From Methanobacteriota archaeon (GTDB taxonomy: Archaea; Thermoplasmatota; Poseidoniia; Poseidoniales; Poseidoniaceae), in NCBI GenBank assembly GCA_002731395.1, contig PCBQ01000045.1, positions 2,171-13,213 on the forward strand: a stretch of DNA of 11,043 bases, in the 5' to 3' direction. Under the pieces are notes generated by a model that was given only the letters and a program-made list of their open reading frames with translations, was not told where the DNA came from and did no database searches. Positions 1 to 6,696 of this stretch are shown piece after piece; position 1 is the first letter of the stretch; the number at the start of each line of letters is the position of its first letter. The position numbers and the translations under genes were made by a program.

Positions 1-251
1 GCGAGGATTTGTGCACCGTTGGGTCCGAGGTCATACTCGTCCATGACTTCGGTGAGGGAAATCATGTCACGCACGTCGAACTCCGCGTCGTAATGCACGC
101 GCTCTGCACCGGGATCGAGGTTCACGGCGAGGACTTCGGTCTCGAGGAAACGGGACCAGCGCTGGAAGGCTGTCACCAGGGATGACTTCCCAGCCCCAGC
201 GGTGCCCACTACAAAGACCACAGGAGGTGTGCTTGAGTCGCCGCCGGCCAT
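1..251 (-). CDS. GPN-loop GTPase, N-terminal part (runs off left edge)
   Basis: This is the first 83 codons of a P-loop GTPase of the GPN/XAB1 family, read leftward and cut by the window edge. The translation shows a G1 P-loop GTAGAGKS at residues 16-23, the family's NLDPGAE stretch at about 44-50, a DVRD segment at 59-62, and the diagnostic Gly-Pro-Asn insertion in DLGPNGAQ at 74-81. GPN GTPases form homodimers in which the GPN loop reaches into the partner's active site; the eukaryotic relatives help assemble RNA polymerase II, while the archaeal role is less clear. The ATG at 251-249 is well supported because an in-frame TAG lies two codons upstream. No Shine-Dalgarno is evident. It diverges from the 1120-residue gene with a 135-base shared upstream region. 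The G3, G4 and G5 motifs lie outside the window. Confidence 0.9.
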   Translation of the reverse strand, partial: MAGGDSSTPPVVFVVGTAGAGKSSLVTAFQRWSRFLETEVLAVNLDPGAERVHYDAEFDVRDMISLTEVMDEYDLGPNGAQIL

Positions 252-373
252 GCCCTAGCGGCGGTGCTGACCCTTCTTCAACGCCACGGACCGAGAACGG
301 CACGGTTCACGCTGAAATGGGGAACGGTTATGTGCCCCTCAATCATGGAAACGTTGCTGCCTTAGGGCTGTTC

Positions 374-379
374 AGGAGG
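374..379 (+). promoter_or_regulatory. Shine-Dalgarno of the 1120-residue gene
   Basis: A perfect AGGAGG ends seven bases before the ATG at 387. It fixes that ATG as the start and is the strongest canonical ribosome binding site in the window. The 135-base divergent region around it has no convincing archaeal TATA box; GGTTATGTG at about 326-334 is a weak candidate. Confidence 0.75.
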
Positions 380-386
380 AAGAAGC

Positions 387-3300
387 ATGACCGACGATAA
401 CATCCCACCCGCCCCCCCCGGCTTGCCGCCTGCGCCTCCTGCGCCTCCCGGTCTACCTCCTGCTCCTCCGATGCCACCCGGTATGGCCGCTCCTCCAGCA
501 CCGCCCGGCATGGAAGCGCCTCCTGCACCTCCTGGCCTTCCCCCTGCCCCTCCCGCACCACCCGGCATGGAAGCCCCACCCGCGCCCCCTGGCATGGACG
601 CCCTTGCCGCTCCCCCAGCACCTCCCGGCTTGCCGCCTGCGCCTCCTGCACCTCCCGGCATGGACGCGCTCGCCGCTCCCCCAGCACCTCCCGGCATGGA
701 AGCGCCACCCGCGCCCCCCGGCATGGATGCCCTCGCGGCTCCCCCAGCACCTCCCGGTATGGAAGCGCCACCTGCGCCCCCTGGCATGGATGCCCTCGCG
801 GCTCCTCCAGCACCTCCCGGTATGGAAGCGCCACCTGCGCCCCCCGGCATGGACGCGCTCGCTGCTCCCCCAGCACCTCCCGGTATGGAAGCGCCACCCG
901 CGCCCCCCGGCATGGATCCCCTCGCGGCTCCTCCGGCACCGCCCAGCATGGATCCTCTTGGCTCCGACGTGTTGATGCCTCCTGCTCCTCCTGAGTTGGA
1001 ACCTCTCACCGAGGACACCGTTGCAGCGCTCGAAGAGACCACTTCCATTCCTGTTGACGATCCATTGGCGATGCCCGCACCGCCTGCTCCTCCGGGCCTT
1101 GAAGCACCTGCTGAGGACCCGTTGGCCATGCCTGCACCTCCTGCGCCACCGGGACTCGATCCCCTGTCCGCGGATGCGCTGCTGGCGCCACCCGCGCCAC
1201 CCGAGGACCCGTTGGCGATGCCCGCTCCCGCCGCTCCTTCTGGCCTCGATCCTTTGGCCGCGGACGCACTTTTGGCGGCTCCAGCACCACCAGCCGATCC
1301 CTTGGTTGATGACGCGCTGCTGAGCCCTGCGCCCCCTGCGGACTTGCCAGACCTGACCGCAGCACTGCCTGTCGAAGGCGTGCAGGGCGAAGGCGAGGAC
1401 AAACTCGATGCCACCGAGGAGGGCCTTTCTGGTGTGGTTGCCGGTGCCGTGCTCCGCTCAACCGATGAGGTTGACAGCATCGCAGGCGACAAGCTCCAGG
1501 GCAGCATCCACGAGGTTGAACATACCGACATCGACGCCGACGGTCATGTGACCAAGCAGAAAGTGACCGGGACCCTCACGCTGACAAACCCGTCCGAGGG
1601 CGATCGTGTTTACGACGTGGATGCGGTCATGTCTGATGCAGCTTCGACGAACCTCGAAGGCCACGTTGTCAGCGTTGAGGAACTTGAGCCAGGCCAAGAG
1701 CACGTGGTGGAGTACACTGTTTCCGACCGTAATATGCTCATGATGACCGAGCGCTTCGACACGAACCCAGCCCGAGACAAGGAGCGTTCGCTCTCTTTGG
1801 CCATGGGTGCTGAGAACACCATTGCGCTTGAGATCGATGTGCGCAACGTGGGCGCCTCTGACCTACACGATGTGGTCGTCAGCCGTCCGCTTCCAGCAGG
1901 CATGAGCGTCACTGAGGCTGAACACGCCTCCGTTGAAGACGGTGCCCTGTCGTGGGACGTTGGGATGCTTGCCACCGGTGCATCCAGCACCCTTGTTGTA
2001 CGTGGCACCCTCACCACCGACGGCAAGGAGCCCATTTCCAGCGGTTCAGCCGTTGCCACCTACCGGGCTGATGCCGCGCTCTCAACGATGAACTTCGAAG
2101 ACCTTGACGCGTTCTGCCGTGGCTTTGCTTACATGCGCTCGGTCGAAGGCGAACGACCTGACACGTGGGAAGTCACCGCAGTGTTCGAAAACCGCTCGTC
2201 TTTTGCGGTGGACTTGGTGAAGCTTCAGGCACGGTTGAAGGGCAGCGACGAACTTTTGTTCGACTTCAGCGACGTCAACGAAGACGTGGCTCCACACGGA
2301 GAATGGCGCTCAGAGTCGGTCAGCGTTGCCTCAGCCGAAAAGCCAGACTTGACGTGGGAATTGTCCTACACAGTTTTGCCGCGCACCAGCGCTTCCACCG
2401 AAGGTACCCTGACGATGACTGCCCGTGACCTCGCGGTGGTTGACGGAAAGGTCGAGAAAACCTACAGCAAGGCCAAACTCCACTCCTACCGCGAGCAGAC
2501 CGTCCAGGCTGAAATCAAGATCACCAACACCGGTTCTTCGGACATCAACCTGATGCGCCTCACAGACGACATCCCCGGTATGTTCCATGCCGTGGACACC
2601 TCGACGCTGAAGATCAAGCACGGCGGGCAATCGCTGCCGCCAGAGCAATTCAAGGCGGAAGTCAGCGAAGGCATCACCCTTGAAGGCGAACATCACAGCC
2701 CAGACGGTGCCGGTCACACCCTGACCTTGACCATCGGTCGCAAGGGCCCCATCGGTATGGCGCCGGGCGACGTTGTCGTCGTGACGTACGATTTGGTTGC
2801 TCCAGACCCCTCGCCCCAGAACGAACGCGTGGACGCACCAATCCGCAGCGAGTTCAGCTGCGAGCGCTTTGGCCCCGTCTGCGAGCGCGACGTGGAGCAC
2901 GCTCCATCGATTCGCGTTGTGCACAACCGCCGTGACTTCTCGGCCGGAAAGCAGGCCCTGAAGGTCGGTGGCCGCGGCCGCTATGAGGTGCTAATCCTCT
3001 TCGAAAACAACGGGGACACCCCGTTGGCTGATGTGCAATTGAAGGACGTCATTCCTCCGGGCTACGAAATGGACGGATGTGATGTCCGGGCCAACAAGGA
3101 ACTTCTCGACGACGTCGAAATGACACAAGAGTCCGACGCTACGGGCACCACCGTCGTTTGGCACCTAGCCAGTGTCGGAAAATCCGAGCGCATTGACGTC
3201 TCGTACATGATCAAGGGCGAGGGTGAGATCGACACCGACCTGCTCAACACCTTCCACGGCGCTGTCTTCGGCGATGAAATCGAAGACGACGACGCTCCTG

Positions 3301-3749
3301 TTGAAGCACCGGCAGCCGAGGAGGAATCTGAAGAAGAGACCGCTGAAGCTGATCATGAAGACGCTGCTCCAGCCATGAAATTCCGCGACGACGTGCTGGA
3401 CCGTGTCATGGAGGCTCATGGCATCGACAGCGCACATCGTGATGCGTTCATCGCCCACGCATCATCCTTTGACCACGACGGCAACAATTACCTCAAGAAA
3501 CAAGAATTGGAAGACGCAGCGGCCGCGTGGAACGAGGCCAACGCTGACGGTTCTGAAGATGAAGCAGCAGAGGCAGAGGAGCCATCGGACGAGGATGCTC
3601 AGGCAGAGTCCGAAGGCGCCGCCGCTGATTCGGACGAATCCGATGGCAACGACGAGGTCGAGGCTTCGACCAAGTCCTGTCCCATCTGCATGAAGGATGT
3701 GCCCAGTGACGCCACCGAGTGCGACTGTGGCTTCGTCTTTGACGTTTGA
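387..3749 (+). CDS. Large mosaic protein: Pro-rich repeats, Ig-like modules, EF-hand, zinc ribbon
   Basis: I do not recognise this 1120-residue protein as a named family. Residues 6 to about 325 are low-complexity repeats built from APPAPPG(M/L) and DPLAMPAP motifs. At least five beta-sandwich modules with DUF11/CARDB-like signatures follow: about 385-445, 470-545 (DVRNVGASDLHDVVVSRPLP), 592-660, 704-806 (KITNTGSSDINLMRLTDDIP) and 864-945 (ILFENNGDTPLADVQLKDVI). An acidic linker (about 964-996) leads to a helical segment with an EF-hand loop DHDGNNYLKKQE at 1029-1040, matching calcium ligands at positions 1, 3, 5 and 12. A second acidic linker precedes a C-terminal zinc ribbon CPIC...CDCGFVF at 1098-1118, close to the UPF0547 type. 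No signal peptide or membrane segment is visible, so it is probably cytoplasmic, which is unusual for such sandwich modules. A scaffold or interaction role is inference only. The stop lies one base from the convergent gene's stop. Confidence 0.88.
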   Translation: MTDDNIPPAPPGLPPAPPAPPGLPPAPPMPPGMAAPPAPPGMEAPPAPPGLPPAPPAPPGMEAPPAPPGMDALAAPPAPPGLPPAPPAPPGMDALAAPPAPPGMEAPPAPPGMDALAAPPAPPGMEAPPAPPGMDALAAPPAPPGMEAPPAPPGMDALAAPPAPPGMEAPPAPPGMDPLAAPPAPPSMDPLGSDVLMPPAPPELEPLTEDTVAALEETTSIPVDDPLAMPAPPAPPGLEAPAEDPLAMPAPPAPPGLDPLSADALLAPPAPPEDPLAMPAPAAPSGLDPLAADALLAAPAPPADPLVDDALLSPAPPADLPDLTAALPVEGVQGEGEDKLDATEEGLSGVVAGAVLRSTDEVDSIAGDKLQGSIHEVEHTDIDADGHVTKQKVTGTLTLTNPSEGDRVYDVDAVMSDAASTNLEGHVVSVEELEPGQEHVVEYTVSDRNMLMMTERFDTNPARDKERSLSLAMGAENTIALEIDVRNVGASDLHDVVVSRPLPAGMSVTEAEHASVEDGALSWDVGMLATGASSTLVVRGTLTTDGKEPISSGSAVATYRADAALSTMNFEDLDAFCRGFAYMRSVEGERPDTWEVTAVFENRSSFAVDLVKLQARLKGSDELLFDFSDVNEDVAPHGEWRSESVSVASAEKPDLTWELSYTVLPRTSASTEGTLTMTARDLAVVDGKVEKTYSKAKLHSYREQTVQAEIKITNTGSSDINLMRLTDDIPGMFHAVDTSTLKIKHGGQSLPPEQFKAEVSEGITLEGEHHSPDGAGHTLTLTIGRKGPIGMAPGDVVVVTYDLVAPDPSPQNERVDAPIRSEFSCERFGPVCERDVEHAPSIRVVHNRRDFSAGKQALKVGGRGRYEVLILFENNGDTPLADVQLKDVIPPGYEMDGCDVRANKELLDDVEMTQESDATGTTVVWHLASVGKSERIDVSYMIKGEGEIDTDLLNTFHGAVFGDEIEDDDAPVEAPAAEEESEEETAEADHEDAAPAMKFRDDVLDRVMEAHGIDSAHRDAFIAHASSFDHDGNNYLKKQELEDAAAAWNEANADGSEDEAAEAEEPSDEDAQAESEGAAADSDESDGNDEVEASTKSCPICMKDVPSDATECDCGFVFDV
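657..953 (+). repeat. 63-bp in-frame tandem repeat within the Pro-rich region
   Basis: Four complete 63-bp units begin at 657, 720, 783 and 846, and a fifth diverged, partial unit begins at 909. Each full unit encodes the same 21 residues: GMDALAAPPAPP followed by GMEAPPAPP. The differences I see between the four full units are all at third codon positions (for example gac/gat, gcg/gcc, ggc/ggt). A related 66-bp unit with GLPPAPPAPP precedes them from 591. Confidence 0.9.
1116..1340 (+). repeat. 90-bp in-frame repeat (DPLAMPAP type)
   Basis: A second repeat class follows the 63-bp array. DPL codons fall at 1116, 1206 and 1296, exactly 90 bases apart. The 30-residue unit reads DPLAMPAP(P/A)APPGLDPL, then (S/A)ADALLA(P/A)PAPP. 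The third copy is shortened to DPLVDDALLSPAPP. An incomplete earlier copy begins at 1059. These units are more acidic than the 63-bp class and more diverged at the protein level. Confidence 0.8.
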
Positions 3750-3750
3750 T

Positions 3751-4170
3751 TCAGAACGGCAACTGCCATCGTGGGGCGAGGTCTGACCCGTCTTCTTCGT
3801 CGACGATGAGGATCACTGGGCAACGCATGCTCTGGAACAACTCATCCAGCGGCGTTCGCGTGGCTGGAGCCATGGTCCCAACCCTCAGATCGACCGCCAG
3901 CCACGCCTCCGGGTACTGGCGCATCCAAGCGCCAAGCTCCGCCTCAATGGATTCAGGCGGAGCGCCTGGTCTCACGCTTGCAAGATAACCCCAACCCTCA
4001 GGGCAGCGCTGCTCCATTTCCGTCCACAGGAACACCCGGGGTGGAACAGGTAAGCGGGACAGTTGTGCCTCGGCCTCTTCCAAGGTCGAACTGACGGGTT
4101 GACCGGGCATGGGCATGGGCAGGGGGTGTGTCCATCCGGACTTGACCTCGAGCGGGGTTCGGCGGCGCAT
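3751..4170 (-). CDS. Hypothetical protein, 139 aa
   Basis: I do not recognise this protein. It is 139 residues, soluble-looking, with no signal peptide, membrane segment or cysteine cluster. It is rich in Trp and Pro: the N-terminal 25 residues are basic and proline-rich (PLPMPMPGQP), and the rest looks like a compact alpha/beta fold, with a helix around EEAEAQLSRL, a strand-like WLAVDLRV and a hydrophobic strand CPVILIVDEEDG near the end. The start is uncertain: ATG at 4170 gives the longest form, but no Shine-Dalgarno precedes it, and the two Met codons at residues 19 and 21 are alternatives. Its stop sits one base from that of the 1120-residue gene, and it diverges from the DUF106 operon. 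Coherent codon use and tight packing suggest it is real. Function unknown. Confidence 0.65.
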   Translation of the reverse strand: MRRRTPLEVKSGWTHPLPMPMPGQPVSSTLEEAEAQLSRLPVPPRVFLWTEMEQRCPEGWGYLASVRPGAPPESIEAELGAWMRQYPEAWLAVDLRVGTMAPATRTPLDELFQSMRCPVILIVDEEDGSDLAPRWQLPF

Positions 4171-4259
4171 GGTCGTGGGTGGACGGGGAGGGACTTGAAG
4201 GCATCAGCCGGACGTGCGAGCGGGCGAACGTTCATGCCGTACTTGCACGCCGTCATGGT

Positions 4260-5183
4260 GTGAGCACCCCATCGGCCCCAGGTGGACCCGCGCCTCCCGC
4301 TCCGCCACAGGGCGCGATGTTCACCATGCTGGCCATGATGCTCATGATGGTCCTGCTCGTTGTTAATCCCAACATCAGGAACACGCTTGGCGACATTGCG
4401 CACCCAATCTTGTCGCCGGTGTTACCTGAGGAACGCTTTGTCATCATCACCCTGCTCATCCTCGGCAGTGCCTCGATGCTGGTCAACACGGTTCTGCGCA
4501 ACCTGTTCATGGATCCCATCGCACAAGCGCACCTCCAGCACCGCCAAGGCCAGGTGCGACAGATCATGAACGAAGCCCGCATGTCACGCGATTCCACGCT
4601 GCAAGACAAGGCCATGACCCTCCAGCAGCAGATGATGCCAGAGCAACTGAGCGTTCAGATGGGAGCGATGAAACCGATGATGTTCACCATGGTGTTCATC
4701 ATTGCCATCTTTGCCTGGCTGACCACCACGGTCGAAGACTTCCGCGTGGGCTACATCTCCTTGCCTTGGGCGCCAGAGTGGGGCCTTAACGACCGCTTCC
4801 TGCTCTTCCCTGCATGGATTTGTGCGTACATTTGCATGAGCGCGCCTCTGGGCCGCGTGGTGGACCGTCACATCAAGCTCCTCCGTTATCGGAACCACCC
4901 CTTGGTGACCGCTGCGGAAAGCATCCCTGAACCCCTTCTTCACTTGGTGCAGGGCAAGAAGGGCTCGACGGACGCCGCGGGCAAGCGACGTCAGGAGCAG
5001 CGCCGCCGACGGGACGGGCCGCGAAAGCGCAACGGTGCTGCGGTTTCTGAGAAAGAAGAGGACGTGGCCACGCCCACGGCTGCGGCCAAAGACCTGGTGT
5101 GCCCGACGTGCTGGAGCGATCAAGTACGACGCGAAGGGCCCCGGACCAAGGTCTGTCAAACCTGCTTCCACGAGTGGGTGTGA
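4260..5183 (+). CDS. DUF106 / archaeal YidC-EMC3-like membrane protein with C-terminal zinc ribbon
   Basis: This is a member of the archaeal DUF106 family, related to YidC/Oxa1/EMC3 insertases that help place proteins into the membrane. Counting from the GTG at 4260 (307 residues), hydrophobic segments fall at about 20-35, 60-80, 139-157 and 180-201. Between the second and third is a Gln/Met-rich amphipathic cytoplasmic hairpin, the family hallmark. A strongly basic stretch (KRRQEQRRRRDGPRKR, about 240-258) leads to a zinc ribbon with Cys281, Cys284, Cys299 and Cys302. The zinc ribbon and the first membrane segment exceed the shorter DUF106 proteins I know. The start is uncertain: GTG at 4179, GTG at 4260 and ATG at 4317 are all in frame and none has a Shine-Dalgarno. 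I chose 4260 as a compromise. It heads an operon with cmk (2-base gap) and cbf5, as in many euryarchaea. Confidence 0.85.
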   Translation: MSTPSAPGGPAPPAPPQGAMFTMLAMMLMMVLLVVNPNIRNTLGDIAHPILSPVLPEERFVIITLLILGSASMLVNTVLRNLFMDPIAQAHLQHRQGQVRQIMNEARMSRDSTLQDKAMTLQQQMMPEQLSVQMGAMKPMMFTMVFIIAIFAWLTTTVEDFRVGYISLPWAPEWGLNDRFLLFPAWICAYICMSAPLGRVVDRHIKLLRYRNHPLVTAAESIPEPLLHLVQGKKGSTDAAGKRRQEQRRRRDGPRKRNGAAVSEKEEDVATPTAAAKDLVCPTCWSDQVRREGPRTKVCQTCFHEWV

Positions 5184-5185
5184 CC

Positions 5186-5728
5186 ATGGTCCGCGTGACC
5201 GTCTCCGGTCATCCTGGAAGCGGCACATCCACGTTAGTCCAAGCCTTGGCCGAGCGTTTTGGATGGAGCACCCTGAACGGGGGACAAATCTTCCGTGAGG
5301 AAGCGGCGCGTCGAGGCCTTGATTTGGCCGCTTTCGGTCGTTTGTGTGCCGAAGACCCTTCGGTGGACCGCGAACTCGATGCCCTCCTCCAAGAGCGGAT
5401 GCAGGCGGATGGTGGGCCTGACGTCGTCGAGAGCCGGATGGCCGGCTGGTGGTCCTACCGCCTCGGTCTCGATGGTCTACGCGTGTGGATTGAGGTAGAC
5501 GAACACGAACGAGCACGACGGGTGGTGATGCGCGAGGGAGGCGAGCTTGAATCTGCGCTGGAGGCGAACCAGCAACGCCGCGCCGTGGACGGTGCGCGCT
5601 TCGATGAACTCTATGGCTTGCAGCCTGAGGATGCGGAACCCTATTCACATGTGCTCGACGCAACGCGGCTTAACGCCAACGAGGTCCTCGAGGCCGTGGT
5701 GGCGATGATCGAGGGGGATTCTGCATGA
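5186..5728 (+). CDS. cmk: Archaeal-type cytidylate kinase
   Basis: The enzyme phosphorylates CMP (and dCMP) from ATP in the cytoplasm, feeding CTP and dCTP synthesis. The 180-residue length and overall pattern match the archaeal Cmk family: an N-terminal beta strand and P-loop SGHPGSGTST (7-16), a substrate segment GGQIFREEA (32-40), an acidic EDPSVDRELD (56-65), the VESRMAGW motif at 81-88 equivalent to the family's E-x-RLAGW, a LID-like RRVVMREG at about 111-118, and a C-terminal RFDELYGL. The usual Walker A lysine position is Thr14 here, which may be a family variant. ATG at 5186 is two bases after the DUF106 stop; in-frame GTG codons slightly upstream would overlap that gene. Its last four bases (ATGA) overlap the start of cbf5, indicating translational coupling. 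Confidence 0.9.
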   Translation: MVRVTVSGHPGSGTSTLVQALAERFGWSTLNGGQIFREEAARRGLDLAAFGRLCAEDPSVDRELDALLQERMQADGGPDVVESRMAGWWSYRLGLDGLRVWIEVDEHERARRVVMREGGELESALEANQQRRAVDGARFDELYGLQPEDAEPYSHVLDATRLNANEVLEAVVAMIEGDSA

Positions 5729-6696
5729 CTCATCTTGTGCTCGATGCCGAAGCCACCACCGACCCCGCCTTTGGGCAACGCCCGGAAGAGCGAACCATCG
5801 AGCAACGGATTGCTGCTGGCGTGCTGTTGCTCGACAAACCTGCGGGCCCGACCTCTCACCAGGTCGCGGCTTGGGTTCGTGATCACTTCGGACTTGAGCG
5901 CATGGGTCACGGTGGAACGCTCGACCCCTTCGCGACCGGTGTGCTTCCTCTGACCTTTGGCAAATCGATGCGCTTGACGGGAAAGGTGCTGACCCACGAC
6001 AAAACCTACATCGCGGTGCTTGACGTTCCAGAATCCATCGGTGACGACGCCCTCGAAACAGGTTTGTCGCACTTGCGTGGCCGTGTCTATAACGTCCCGC
6101 CGGAGATTTCCGCGGTCAAGGTTCAGGTCCGGACGCGCCGTATCGAACGCCTTGTGTTGCTCGACCGGAACGCCACACACATCGTGATTGAAGTGGCCTG
6201 TGAGGCTGGAACCTACATCCGTACCATGGCCCGAGACTTGGGGTTGCTCTTGGACCGACCTGTGAACCTCGTCGAGTTGCGACGCTCGGCGTCAGGTCGC
6301 TTTGATCTTCAGGCCTCAGCCACCCTCCAACAGGTCGCAGACGCGCACTGGTTGTGGTCCTCAGAAGGCAGGTCAGAAGCCTTGTTACGCTTGTTGCACC
6401 CCATCGAAATCCTCGTCGAAGATTTGCCCACCGTCGTGGTGCGTGATGCTGCGGTCGGTGCGGTTGCGCACGGGGCACCTCTGATGCGACCAGGCGTCGT
6501 GTCCGTCGATGGTGGTTGGACCACGGGCTCGCTGGTGGCTGCGATGTCGATGAAAGGCGAGCTCATCGCGCTGATGCGCTTGAGCGTGGACAGTTCCTCC
6601 ATACAGGAGATGTCCGATGGCGAAGTGGCAAAAGCAGAGACGGTGGTCATGGCGACCGAGGTATATCCTCGTTCATGGACCAGCGCTGAAGCATGA
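5725..6696 (+). CDS. cbf5: tRNA/rRNA pseudouridine synthase Cbf5 (TruB family, PUA domain)
   Basis: Cbf5 is the catalytic subunit of archaeal H/ACA ribonucleoproteins and can also act on tRNA U55. The 323-residue protein shows the TruB-family motif LLLDKPAGPTSH (34-45), the catalytic loop GHGGTLDPFATGVL (61-74) with Asp67 as predicted nucleophile, Tyr95 in DKTY, ISAVKVQVRTR (128-138) and CEAGTYIRT (159-167). A C-terminal PUA domain spans about 236-315, with AVAHGAPLMRPGVV at its core. The length and PUA domain point to archaeal Cbf5. The DPFATGVLP wording in the catalytic loop is closer to what I recall for bacterial TruB than to the common archaeal DPKVTG. It is the last gene of the DUF106-cmk-cbf5 operon. 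Overlapping ATGA with cmk supports this start; no internal alternative is needed. Confidence 0.93.
   Translation: MTHLVLDAEATTDPAFGQRPEERTIEQRIAAGVLLLDKPAGPTSHQVAAWVRDHFGLERMGHGGTLDPFATGVLPLTFGKSMRLTGKVLTHDKTYIAVLDVPESIGDDALETGLSHLRGRVYNVPPEISAVKVQVRTRRIERLVLLDRNATHIVIEVACEAGTYIRTMARDLGLLLDRPVNLVELRRSASGRFDLQASATLQQVADAHWLWSSEGRSEALLRLLHPIEILVEDLPTVVVRDAAVGAVAHGAPLMRPGVVSVDGGWTTGSLVAAMSMKGELIALMRLSVDSSSIQEMSDGEVAKAETVVMATEVYPRSWTSAEA

Noticed and set aside
657..953. Could the regular repeat be a CRISPR array?
   Set aside because: Units are directly adjacent with no unique spacers, lie in frame inside a gene, and encode identical peptides.
343..975. Other long frames, on both strands, through the repeat region
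   Set aside because: Shadows of the 63-bp repeat, whose length is a multiple of three and keeps all frames open.
362..1531. Long Gly/Ala/Ser-rich ORF (389 aa) on the minus strand
   Set aside because: It is the antisense of the Pro-rich repeat region; the GGAGGA pattern mirrors the repeated proline codons of the plus-strand gene, which has the ribosome binding site and recognisable domains downstream.
4584..5663. 359-aa minus-strand ORF
   Set aside because: Antisense to DUF106 and cmk, which have clear family motifs; the product is Arg/His/Pro-rich, typical of antisense in GC-rich DNA.
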